In this document: piece after piece, positions 36,301 through 46,399 of the stretch | How the letters are laid out: every line of letters starts with the position of its first letter | Numbering within the stretch: the first letter of the stretch is position 1 | Origin: Dromaius novaehollandiae | Taxonomy: Eukaryota; Chordata; Aves; Casuariiformes; Dromaiidae | Assembly: GCF_036370855.1 (NCBI RefSeq) | Contig: NC_088117.1 | Location: 1,612,001-1,676,000 of the forward strand | Length of the DNA: 64,000 nucleotides | Direction of reading: 5' to 3' | Translations under genes and position numbers: made by a program | The notes under the pieces: generated by a model | What the model saw: only the letters and a program-made list of their open reading frames with translations | Told to the model about the DNA's origin: nothing | Databases searched by the model: none

Positions 36301-36684
36301 ACAGCTTTCAGGCTGTGGGACATCTACGCCTTGTCTAGGAGCCTAATTACCCTGTTGGGGCACTGGAGCTGGGCAACTGCACTTACCTGGGCATCTAGTC
36401 GCACTGGAGCTGGGCAACTGCACTTACCTGGGCATCTAGTCGCACTGAGATGGCAGAAGCAGACAAGATCTCCTGAGGTGGCTGTAGTGTCCCCAGTTGT
36501 CCCCAGTAACAAAACACCTATTCATTTCCCACCCTGGTGACTGGAGGTCACACTCCCACCTTTCCTTCCCCAGGACAGCATGAGTCACCTTGCTCTTGTC
36601 TATCTCCGCAGGCCCCTGGTCCTCAGCCTCCACGTGCAGCAAGCAGAGCTGGGCCAGCCCCAGGCTCAGTATGATGGTCCTCAT
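33397..36684 (-). CDS. EXFABP: Extracellular fatty acid-binding protein (Ex-FABP/siderocalin-type lipocalin), 181 aa
   Basis: Coding exons are 36684-36589, 36196-36057, 35293-35223, 34564-34454, 33805-33704 and 33422-33397. All are joined by consensus splice sites in phases 0, 2, 1, 1, 1. The product has a signal peptide (MRTIILSLGLAQLCLL start), GxW motif AGKWHIVALASDS, TDYKSYAMIF and the C-terminus PSQEECGIEEP. This tracks chicken Ex-FABP (Ch21) throughout. C83 and C176 form the family disulfide. As I recall, chicken Ex-FABP binds catecholate siderophores and lysophosphatidic acid through K82, R101 and R112. By spacing these correspond to K107, R126 and R137 here, all conserved, so siderophore binding is likely kept. 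NIS and NGT are possible N-glycosylation sites in the GxW exon. The chicken protein is secreted and induced in inflammation and cartilage hypertrophy. A perfect 41-bp tandem duplication lies in intron 1. Confidence 0.92.
36360..36447. repeat. Perfect 41-bp tandem duplication carrying a splice-donor consensus
   Basis: Copies at 36360-36400 and 36401-36441 are identical, followed by the first six bases of a third. On the minus strand each copy reads GATGCCCAG|GTAAGTGC, a near-perfect donor, and also TTGCCCAG, a possible acceptor. It lies in intron 1 of the Ex-FABP gene. Confidence 0.9.
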
Positions 36685-36744
36685 CTCGCCACAGCCTCCT
36701 CCAGCTTCACCCAGTGGGGTGGAGAGCAGTCCCAGGGCTGCTGG

Positions 36745-36751
36745 CTTTATA
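36745..36751 (-). promoter_or_regulatory. TATA box of the Ex-FABP-like gene
   Basis: CTATAAAGCC reads on the minus strand about 60 bp upstream of the ATG at 36684. This allows a short 5'UTR, as in the neighbouring LCN15 gene. Confidence 0.7.
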
Positions 36752-36759
36752 GAGCTGTG

Positions 36760-38130
36760 TTTTCCCCTCCCACCCACCTCGTCACTGCTGAGTGTGGAAC
36801 TGCTTCAATGATGATGTTTTTGTTGGCTTGGGTGAGGCGGTGGTTTTGAAGGGCTGAAGTCATCCCTATTTACCCTGGGTAAACATTGCCTCATCTCTTG
36901 GAAGAAGGAAATTGTCTCCAAGCCCCAAGGAGGGGTCTGAGCAAGAGGTTTAGAGAATCTCTGCTGCACCAGAGCTAAAAGGAAGTTTTTCATCTTTTTA
37001 ATTCCTTGTGAAAGGACAAAGGAACCTTTTATTCCTCCCGCTGGCTGCTGGAGAACTGCTGGGTGGAACCAGGAGGTCCTCCTCAGACTGAGCGCACACA
37101 GGAGCTGTGGCACTTCAGGGCACTTAGCACCAAGGAGCACAGGGTGACATCCCTCTGGCTGGTCTGGCATCTCCTCCAGGGGTACCTCCACACCCAAATC
37201 CTGGTGCCAGCACTTTGGTGGCATGACCTGACCTTGTTGTGCCCATGTGGGCACACCTACCAGCTCAGGGGCACTCAGGGTCCTCAAAGGGGAGCAGACC
37301 CTGAGTAGCACAGGCAGAGGAAGGGCTTTGTGTCACTGTGGGAGTGTCACCTTCATCCCAGGGTGTGTTGCCCCCTTTATGCCCAGAACGTGGCTCAGAT
37401 GGACTCCTGGGGCCACAGCCCTGGAAGAGTCCATGATGCTTCCTTGCAGCTCCTGGCCAGGCACCAAGGGAGGTCCACTCCTTGGCCACCATTTCTGGGG
37501 GTTGAGGATAGCGGGACACCCAGGGGATTGCCTACCCTCTGCATGGGTGGTAGGCGACTGTCATCTCCCAGCAGGGGAGCAGAGGGGATGGAGGAAGGGC
37601 CCTGGGTGCCCTTGGGGCTCATTGCAGCATGGCTCTACCTTGGCCGGCAGGTCGATGGGGGTGCCACAGGGGCAGGAGGCAGGCCTGGGGGTCCCCCTCT
37701 CTCTGTGTACTTTCCCTGGGCAGCCATGGTGTGGCAGCAGTTCTCCCCCAGCCAGATAGGCCCAAGGCCGGCTGGAGCAGGGGCTGAGCAGGGACCTGGA
37801 TGTCCTGGGGAAGAGCTGCCCACCAGGAGGCAGGGCCAGGGCAGGCAGGGCTGGGCAGGCTGCCTGCTTGACCCTAACCCCAGCTGACCTGCATGAATCC
37901 CCATTCATCCCAGTTGCTCATTTGTTCTATGCCCGCATCATCATCAGATGCCCCATTGCAACTTCCCCAGCCTCTGCCCCCACATCATCCCCACCCTGAG
38001 CTCTGCAAACAGTGCAGGGAAAGAGTCCCCAAAAAGTCCCTTTGGTGCTGAGCAAAAAGGTCATGTCCAGGAAGACCTTGGCAGTCTCTCCTATAGCCCC
38101 CAACAAATACATCAAGCTCTGGGGAAGCTT
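36760..38130. other. Intergenic between the LCN15 3' end and the Ex-FABP promoter
   Basis: About 1.4 kb with GC-rich open frames on both strands and no recognisable exon. Any distal promoter elements of the Ex-FABP gene would lie here. Confidence 0.5.
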
Positions 38131-38139
38131 CTGCACCTA

Positions 38140-38145
38140 TTTATT
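38140..38145 (-). terminator. Poly(A) signal AATAAA of LCN15
   Basis: AATAAA on the minus strand lies about 140 bp downstream of the start of exon 7 at 38282. It supports 38282 as the terminal exon. Confidence 0.7.
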
Positions 38146-38275
38146 TAAGGAAGGAGAAGTGTGTTCCTGGTGGGAGCAGCAGGTCTGGCAGACCCCAGCC
38201 AGGAAGGGAAGGGGCACCATGGAGGAGGGGAGCAGAGCCCAGTTTCCACAAGGTCTGGAGGGCATCCATCTGGCT

Positions 38276-41200
38276 TCAGCTGCTGGAAGGCGGGACAGCC
38301 AGATGAGTGGTTAGAGCCGGCACTAATGGGTGTTAGGGAAAGCTGGGGACCACCCTCAGGCTGTGGTGGGACCAAGCTCCCTAAGGCATCCCAGGACTTT
38401 TCCATCCCAGGCTTCCTCCTCCTGCAACCCAAGCCAAAATCAGTGCCCATCCTGGGGCTGAGGTTCTTGGGGGCTGGCAGTTTGTCCTTGTTTAATCAAA
38501 AATCCCTGTTCTTGGCTGGGGGGGATCTGGCATTACATGGGACCTCATGGGAAAGGTGCTTGGCCCCCCCATGCTCCCAGACACCACTCTGGGGCTCTTC
38601 CCAAGGAGCACAGCCCCTGTGAGGACCTGCAGGCAAGGGCATCATCACCAGCCCAGGACTTGGGCTGCCCTGGCCACTGTACCGTGTCCCCAGGGTATCT
38701 CCTGTGAGACACCAGGGCAATTTCACTTCATGTGCATTTTTCAACATTTTGCTGCAAATCTTGATGTTTTCCTCAGAGAAAGGACCTTCCCTGACCGAGG
38801 TGTGCGGGAGCAGCACTCCAAGGCAGGCGGGGGGGCTCCCCAGGAGGCCATGAGTCCCTGCTCATCCCAGACCGTGCTGGGATGGAGACCCAGCTTCTCC
38901 TGGTCACACTCACCTGGCAGCCTGGGTGCACTCATCTGTTAAAAAGGAAAAAAGAGGTCTAAACAAGCTGCCTTCTCTCTGCCATGGATGGTGTCCTGAG
39001 CCCCTCCCAGCCCTGTGCCCACCCCGCTGCTACAGCGTGGCAGACAGTCCCGGAGACGTGTGCTGATGCTGTGCCCCTGCAGAGCTCGGCCTCTTGGAGA
39101 GCATCCCCGCACAGAGGGGGTGTGTGTCCCATCTCCCCGCTTGCCGTGCTGGCACTCACCCGACTTTGGCATGACCACCAGCATGTCCTCAGTAAGGCCC
39201 ATGGTGGGGTAGAGCTCCTTGAACTTCTTCAGGAGCTGGGGGCTCACGTCCTGCCCCCTTGCTGTAGACAGAAACCCAAAGGAAAGGCAAAACTGGTGAG
39301 TGGGATGGTCTGGTGGCAAGTTGGACACACAGGGCCTGGCCCCCATGAGAGCAGGGATGGGATCCCAGGGAAGAAAAAAAACATTGCTAAAGTGATGGAG
39401 AAACACAGCCATATGATGGACATTGGATGTTGCCCAAAGCATTCCATGGCTGCCTTGGGCTGACAGCAGAAGGACACAAACCCCTCTGCATGGACAACCC
39501 ACATGCTTGGTTGGGGCCGCCCAGCTGCCTGCCGTGAGAGCTGCTAGCAGGGCTTACAAGACAGGCGAGATGAGCAAACACTGGCTGGAGCTCACAACAG
39601 CCTGGGACCCATGGGCGAGAGGTAGCCGCCGGGACCCGTGGGTGGGAGTGAGTTGCTTCGTGCTTCAAGCTCAGCAGCTCAAGACAACTGGTATATTTTG
39701 GAGGTCTGCAGCCAGGCTGAAACACTGCAGGAGGGGATTTGATTCAAAGCAGAACAATACAGGCATATTTTTGGTGCAAAGTTTCATTCACGCCAAAATG
39801 AATTTCCTGCATGTGCCTTGGTGCCAGCAGGTTTGGTGCTGATGTGGCGGCAGTGGATGGCACTGGGGAGCCCTGCCTCTGCCACCCACCAGTAGCCATG
39901 TTTCACCTTGGCCCTGGACCCTGAGGGCACCCATCCCCACCCCCAAACTCACTGTAGAGCTGCAGTGTGATGCGGGTCTCCTTGTCCCTCTCCTTGACAG
40001 CGTACATGATAGCGTAGTGATCATAGTCCGTCTCCATCACTCTCAGGTCCTGCTTTCCTTCTGCTGCTAAGAAGACCCCAGATGATGCCCAGACAGGTAA
40101 TATGGCACAACCCCATGCACTCCCTTGGCTCCCAGAAACTGTGCTAGCTGCACGAAAGCCGGACAGTACTCACAGCTTGAGGCCCAGGCCCTAAATTGGC
40201 CCTTTCACTGTGCAAAAAGGGGAATGCCATCTCTGAGCCAGCAGCTCGCTGAGTGTGTGTTGGCTCGCCCAGGTGACCACTTGCAGTACAACCTCTTGCC
40301 AAGAGATGGAGGCAGAGAGGCCAAACCCAGCTCCTGCTTGCTCCCTGTGAGCATGCAGAGGACTTGGGCTACTTGTCCTTGGTTTTGGGGGTGCCACAGA
40401 GGCAGCCAGACAGAGTCCAAGAGAAGTGTCCATAACACCAGCCCCCCTGCCCACACGTACCTGTGTTGGTGTAGTGCCCTGCCTGCGCATTTTTCTGGAA
40501 GAGCATCTCAACCTTTTTGCATTCATCTGCCCTGGAAAGGAAAAATTGAAACAGCAGATGCAGCTCAAAGCCGTGCTGAGGGTAGTGGGGCAACCGCTGG
40601 AGGGGTGAGCTTGGCCTGGCTGTGGGGACACATCAGTGTGGAGGCAGGATTGGGCACCACAGCGCACCGCGCCGTCTAGCATTTGTAGGGAAGATGGTCC
40701 CCTTCCAACCACCTTTGCCAGGAGAAGAGCACCCTGCCCCAGGAGGACGCTGCAAGAACCACGGCAGAGCAGGAGGGCCGTGCTGCCCACTGCACCCAGG
40801 CAGCAGTGTCAGGCACTTACACGGGGAAAACAGCCTTCATAATCAGGTTGCCCTCCGCTGTGAAGCTAAAGTCGGTGATGGACGACTTCATCCTATCCTT
40901 CATGCTCAGGAACACAGGGCAGTTGGAAACAGCAGCCATGATGTGCCATGTCCCTGCAAACTGTGATGAGCCATCACCAGTGGAGCTCAAGAAAGCCATG
41001 GGGATGTGCTGCCTGTTGTGGGGACCTGCCACCCACCACAGGGACCTGCCACCCACCACGGGTGATCTGCTACTCACCATGCGTGATCTGCTACCCACCA
41101 TGGGGTCCTGCCACTCCCCTGGGGGAATCTGCCAGCCACTGTGGGGACCTGCCACCCCCCTGGGGGACCTGCCACCCATCATGAGAACCTGCCCACCTCC

Positions 41201-41731
41201 GGGGGATCTGCCATCCACTGTGGTGACCTGCCACCCTTTGAGAGGACCTGCTCCTCTGAGAGCTGCTCCATCACAGCTTTGTCCTGCCCCATGCCAAGAG
41301 GGTGGGCACAGCACCCAGCCCATGTTCCCTGGGGAAATGCAGCACCCTCTAGGGCATTGCAGCCCCAGGAGTGTAGGTATCCCTGTGGCACAGGCAGTGC
41401 TGGGTCTGGCCATGGCAGAAGAGAGAGAGATGGGCCAGTGTTGGCCAAGACTAACCCATTTTCCACTACTTCATGGCAGATAAACTGGCACAGCTTCAGA
41501 CCCTGGACCAGGGGACCTGCAGGTCTGCACCTGCATGCACCCCTGCCCAAGGACACAGCAGGGGATGGGACCCCTGCCCCAGCCAGCCTCACTAGCCATG
41601 GCAGGAGTCCCTGGGCTGGCATCTTTTGCAGTTACCTTCTCAGGGTTGAAGCCCGGCTGCACAGGGACCTCAGCCTGCACCCGCAGCAGGCACAGCAGGG
41701 CCAATGCCAGGCTTGACAGCGCAGCTTTCAT
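38276..41731 (-). CDS. LCN15: Lipocalin-15-like secreted lipocalin, about 182 aa
   Basis: Coding exons are 41731-41636, 40960-40821, 40531-40461, 4006x-39953, 39261-39160, 38935-38914 and 38282-38276. Exon 4 has three possible in-frame acceptors (starting 40066, 40063 or 40060), so the length is 181 to 183. The signal peptide region is ALALLCLLRVQA; then come VPVQPGFNPEKFAGTW, TDYDHYAIMYAV and GQDVSPQLLKKFKELYPTMG. The last block and the pre-GxW segment match human LCN15 better than any other lipocalin I know. C83 and C176 form the usual disulfide. An extra cysteine, C46 (SNCPVF), sits where C8 gamma has its interchain cysteine. At the position of the PTGDS catalytic cysteine there is Ser, so it is not a prostaglandin synthase. 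Exon 6 either splices to exon 7 (ending AASS) or, unspliced, stops at once (ending AAR); the former is supported by the poly(A) signal. The ligand is unknown. Confidence 0.85.
41019..41265. repeat. Minisatellite, about 20-21 bp unit, about 12 copies
   Basis: Variants of GGGACCTGCCACCCACCA and GATCTGCTACCCACCATG repeat with a 20-21 bp period in intron 1 of LCN15. Copies differ at several positions, so the array is not very young. It ends about 60 bp upstream (minus sense) of exon 2 at 40960. Confidence 0.8.
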
Positions 41732-41785
41732 CCTCGCTCAGGCAGCTGAATGTGGGCTGGATGGACCTGCCTCTTCCCATATCCA

Positions 41786-41793
41786 CCTTTATA
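41786..41793 (-). promoter_or_regulatory. TATA box of LCN15
   Basis: GTATAAAGG reads on the minus strand about 55 bp upstream of the ATG at 41731, a good TATA consensus with a short 5'UTR. Confidence 0.75.
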
Positions 41794-41829
41794 CCCCTCT
41801 GCCAGCAGCACCCCCCACCCCCCCCCGCC

Positions 41830-42840
41830 AGCCCCTGCTTTATGCAACAGGTTACACAAGAGCAGGGATAATTTGTGCGAGTGTTAGGTGACAGCGTTGG
41901 CCCCTTCCAGGTCTAATTGCGCAGCCCTGGATGAATGCAGCCTTGTCTGAGCCCCAGCAAGGAGCAGGTCTGGGACCAGGCAGTGCCCTGTATCCAGTGG
42001 GGTGTCCAAGGAGTGGGGTAACATGGGCTCAGAGGGTGCCATGTGGGGGGTGTCCCCCCCACTCCCCTCCCAGCTGGGGTTCCTCTGACCCCGGGGGTCT
42101 GGCTGTGCAGGGATGGATCCTGCCTCAAGGCAGAGTTTGGTTAGGCCAGTGCTTCAGCCCAGGGTCTGGCCACTGCCCACGAGGATAGGATAGCCTCCCG
42201 GCAGCGGGTGCAGGCCCTGCTCCCAGAAAGCACCTCGTAGGGTCCGAGATTGTGGCACGGAGGCTGTGTGGGTGGCCAGGGCTGAGTGACATCAGCCCTT
42301 TAGAGCAGTCACTCTGGGTCATGTCCATCCTCCCCACCAGCTCTCAGAGACTCCCTGCCACCACCCAGCTCCTGCCCCACACACACCACAGCGAGCCCAC
42401 TGTCCGCAGGGGAAACTGAGGCAGGGATGCTGTGATTGCCAAGGGTGACCGAGGGAGCCTGCGGCAGAAGGCAGGTGATGCTCCCATCCCCAGCATGTCC
42501 TGACCCTCGGGAAGCCCCTCCTTGCACGAGAGCAGGTTTCATGGCTCTGCCAGGCAGCGAGGCTACAGGGGTCCCATCCTGCCAGCTCTCTCTAGCTGCT
42601 GGTCGGGTGCTTGGATCAGTCCTGCCCTCTGGAGCCAGCCTGAGCCCCGCGTCGGCACCGGCTGTGCTTGCTCCTGGCCACGCAGGGGCTGGCCGGAGGG
42701 AAACAGGACAACCTGTGGTGGGGAGACGCAGATGTCCCCCCTGCACCTCACTTGGGAAGTAAGGGGGGACCCTGGGAGGCCCCATCAGGGCTCCCCCTCC
42801 TGTCCACCCCCCTTGACGAGCCAGCAGACAAGGGCAGGGG
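41830..42840. other. Intergenic between PTGDS 3' end and LCN15 promoter
   Basis: About 1 kb of GC-rich DNA. Long frames on both strands reflect base composition; no exon-like segment was found. Confidence 0.5.
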
Positions 42841-42848
42841 GCTGGTGT

Positions 42849-42854
42849 TTTATA
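42849..42854 (-). terminator. Weak poly(A) signal candidate (TATAAA) of PTGDS
   Basis: CATATAAAACACC on the minus strand lies about 155 bp after the start of a candidate 3'UTR exon at 43010, whose acceptor is CCTCTCTTCCAG. No AATAAA is present nearby; TATAAA is a known weaker variant. Confidence 0.35.
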
Positions 42855-43400
42855 TGGGGCTTCGGCAGGGAGGGGGTACAGACGTAGGGTGCAAAGGTAG
42901 AAAGTGAAGGGTGACGCCATGGCATGGGAGTGCTGGGGATGGGGGGGAGGTGGCTGCTCCGCTCGTGGCACTCTCTGGGCTCCGGCCCGGCAGCAGCTCG
43001 CGGGGTCCGCCTGGAAGAGAGGGGAGGCAAACACAGCTGAGCTGGGGGAAGAGAAGGGGGAGGAGGGGGTGACACTGGCCCCCCAAACCTTGTGCCAAGC
43101 AGGTGGGCACCAGCCATCCCACGGCCCAGAGTGACGTGGTCCTGTGGGGCTGGCTCTCCTGTTTGGTGGGGAGGGGATAAAGTGGCTCCAGGTACTACAG
43201 GACGTGGAGGACAGCATCGGGGAGCTCTCCCCACCAAGGGGAAGAGAGATCCCCAGGGAGAGGAGCTGGGGTGAGGCTGAGCAGCCTGACAGGGCCAGGG
43301 CAGGGTGCTGGGGGGCTCTGCAGCGTGGAGCATCTCTGAGCACCTCCCTTGTAAGCCCCCACACAGGGCTGGTCTGAGCCACAGCCACAGCAGGACTCAC

Positions 43401-46302
43401 CTAGGCAGCATCGGCCATGCATTTATCTGTGGAAAGGACAAAACCAGAGATGAGCTCATCCACAGGCTCAGTGAGACCACTGCCCTCCAAACCCTCCTCA
43501 TAGGACCTCTGCAAGGGGCTCTTCCTACCCATGCATCCTTCTGAGGCCAGGACCACAGAGGCATGTCTGTTCCAGGCATGAGCCAGACATCCATCCTGTT
43601 CCATCCTGTCCCGTCCCATCCCATCCCATCCCGTCCCATCCCATCCCATCCCATCCCATCCCATCCCATCCCATCCCATCCCATCCCTTCTGGCCTTGGT
43701 GCAGGAGGACCCATGTGGATGGGGGGTGCCAGGCTCAGTAGCCCAGCTCCCCGCCACCCCATCTGTCTTCTCCAGCCTCTCCTCCCAGCTGCTCTTACCT
43801 GTTTTGGGCAGGATGAGGATATCTTCATCTGCCAGGCCCTGTTCCCTGGAGAACTGAGTGAACCTCTCCAGCCGCTCTGGACTGAGCTCCTTAGTCCTGC
43901 CTGTAGCCGGGGAAGCAGGACCATGTGAGGGTGAGTGCAAGCCCCGCTACCCATCACCCAGCAGGCAGCACTGGGTTATACGGCCCAAAGACAGGGTAAA
44001 CCCAGCAAGAGCTTGGCAAGAGCAATTCCCTTCAGGAAGTGGTCCAGACCCAGCTATGCCACATGTCACTCAAGGTGACACAGGTTTCACTGGTCACTCT
44101 GGATGCTGGGCAGGACCTCACATCCTGGCTGCACCCACAGGCTTGAGCATCCCAGCCATTGGCCCTGGGAGATCCTGCCACCCTTCTCCCATGGGAAAGA
44201 TCTCCCAGCCAGGGGAATCCCAGGAGAGCCTGCTCATCGGGGTGCAGAGTGGTGGGTGGCATGCGGGGGTCCCAGCGTTGGCACAGACGTACTATAGAGC
44301 AGCACCATGGTGGAGGTGCCGGCGTTCTTGGAGATCTGGGTGGCCACCAAGGCGTACTCGTCGTAGTTGGTCTCCACGATGCGGATGTCATGCGTGCTGC
44401 CCCAGCCTGCAGTGGACAGAGAGGGCACATCTCAGCCCAGCACACCAAGCACTGCTGCACTTGGCTATGCACAGGCAAGGACAGGGAGCAGGCGGGTAGC
44501 ACCAGGCACAGCTAACACCAGGGCCCGGCCAGGAGCTGGGGACAGCAGTGCCCATGCCCGGGGCCCAGGGACGTGCCACTGAGGTGTATGCAGGGGCTGT
44601 GTCCTGGCACCATCCTGCCTGCAAAAGGATGCGCTGGGACCCTGGCCTGTGGGGCCAGACACTCACGTGGGCTGGTGTAGCTGAACCGTCCTGGCTGCTC
44701 TGTCTTGATGTAAAGGCTGTTCCTCGTCTCGCACCGATCAGCCCTGGGAAGTGAAGCACAAGTCTGTTGAGGAGCTGGGCAGGAGCTGCCTGCATGGCCA
44801 TGGGGGAAACACCAGCACCGCCTGCCCTCCCCAGCACCCAACACATGGCTGTCAGACCTGCTAGTTCCAGGGGAAGACAGAGGACCTGGTTCCTGGCAGG
44901 ATCAGGCTCCCTGCCACCCCGAGGCACCTACCATCCAGTGGGCAGGCCCTTGTAGGGTCAGGGAGGTGCAGGGACTGGGGTGACCCTTGGGCATAGCAGG
45001 CTGGGGCTGCCCCCCATCTCCCCTGATGCCACCAGTTCACCCATCATGTTGCCTGTCCGCACTTGGGGTAGGTGGAAGTGACTTCCAGGTTGCCGTCTGC
45101 AGTGGCTGAGACGACTGTGGTGCACATCTTCATCAGGTGTTTCTTGTCCTTGAACCAGTTGGAGTTGGAGGCCAGGCCGATGCTGTACCATTTCCCTGTG
45201 AACTGCACGCAACCTCGTCTCAACCGCAGGCTGGGAGCTGTGCTCTGTCCTGCCTGCCCCGACACCCGATCCCCCACAAGTGGCAGCAACAGGGACAAGT
45301 CTCACCCCTCAGCTGACCAGGAGCACTGGCTCAGGCCACTTCTCCGTCCCATATCGGTCTATGCCTTGTGGCAGGACTGTATTGTGGCATCCTCATCACC
45401 CAAAGGGCTTCTACCTTTGGAAGGTCCTGCTCATCTCCTGGTCTCCACAAAACCCAGTCCCCCAGTTAACATCATGCCTTTCATTGCTCAGCACTAAGGG
45501 CATTTTCTTCCCGTTTCCCCCACGCCCAGGCAGGAGGACAGGAACGTCCAGCTCAGAAATGCTGCCAGCATCTGGTCAGGGACACAAAGAGTGGCTCGGT
45601 TGCTGCTGTGGCGAGTGGCATCGCTTGTGGAGGTGAGCCTGCTCTGTGCCCTACAGGGCTCAGGCCACGGGGCTGGGACCCCCGGCTTGCTGCCTGCCTG
45701 GAGCTGCCTTCCTCTGCCAGGAGCAGCCTGTGGCCTGCCCGTCATGGAGGGAGGAGGGTCACTAACACCCCAGGCACGCCAGCATCCAGCTGGGGGGGCT
45801 GGGGAGGGTAGAAGGATGCATGGGACACACCCCCCCCCAGCAGAGCAGCCCTTGGTTTTTTGAGACCTCTGTCCAGGGGTGGCTTGGGGGCTGTGTTCAG
45901 GGGGTGGAGGTCTGTGGCCCCTCTCCACGCAGTTTCTCAAACCAAGCTTGCTTTTCTCAGTGCCTCCCTCCCCCGTGCATCTATAGAAATGGCACCAAAC
46001 CGAGGTCCACCAAACCAAACCCCCAGGACCCTGGAGCAGCCGAGGGATGGGGAGCTAACGGTGCATCGGATGCCCTACTCCTTCCAGAGCCTGGGACAGC
46101 CTGGTCCTGCTTCCATCCATAACACCCTCCCCGCACATCTGCCGGGAGATGATCCCCACCGCACGTCCCACACCAGCCCCCATGCCAGCCCGGCTGCTGT
46201 CACCTTATCCTCCTGGAAGTCAGCTTGCACGGGAATGTCCTCCTGCGCATGCAGTGCCCCGAGCAGGGCCAGCCCCAAGATGCTGAGCAGCGTGGCCTGC
46301 AT
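43401..46302 (-). CDS. PTGDS: Lipocalin-type prostaglandin D synthase (185 aa)
   Basis: Coding exons are 46302-46204, 45202-45063, 44743-44667, 44406-44293, 43900-43799 and 43426-43401, with consensus splice sites and phases 0, 2, 1, 1, 1. It converts PGH2 to PGD2 and also carries retinoids and other hydrophobic ligands in secreted fluids. The signal peptide is followed by IPVQADFQEDK. The GxW motif is FTGKWYSIGLASNSNW, and C60 in LMKMCTTVV aligns with the catalytic Cys65 of human PTGDS. The VETNYDEYAL motif and the C-terminus DKCMADAA match chicken PTGDS. C84 and C180 form the disulfide. Retention of the catalytic cysteine, which most lipocalins lack, supports enzyme activity. The TAG stop is immediately followed by a GTGAGT donor, so the 3'UTR continues in another exon, probably at 43010. 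Intron 5 holds a CCCAT microsatellite. Confidence 0.93.
43591..43688. repeat. (CCCAT)n pentanucleotide microsatellite
   Basis: About 19 tandem CCCAT units with a few CCCGT and CCTGT variants at the left end. It lies in intron 5 of PTGDS. The right-hand run of units is uninterrupted, which suggests length variability. Confidence 0.95.
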
Positions 46303-46379
46303 GTCTCCCAGCGCTCCGGTTTCCCTGTGCTGAGCCGAGCCGAGTTCAGGCGATGTGCCGGAGTTTCGGGCGAGCTCCC

Positions 46380-46388
46380 TATTTATGG
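46380..46388 (-). promoter_or_regulatory. TATA-like box of PTGDS
   Basis: CCCATAAATAGGG reads on the minus strand about 80 bp upstream of the ATG at 46302, in a GC-rich setting. Confidence 0.6.
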
Positions 46389-46399
46389 GCAGGCCGTGT

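Noticed and set aside
38906-38935. LCN15 ending in exon 6 by reading through the donor to TGA
   Set aside because: Possible, but a good acceptor at 38283 gives an in-frame stop within seven bases, and AATAAA lies about 140 bp further on, so the spliced form is preferred.
42309-43400. 363-codon minus-strand frame after PTGDS
   Set aside because: It overlaps PTGDS 3'UTR and intron sequence, is Pro/Ala-rich, and matches no family.
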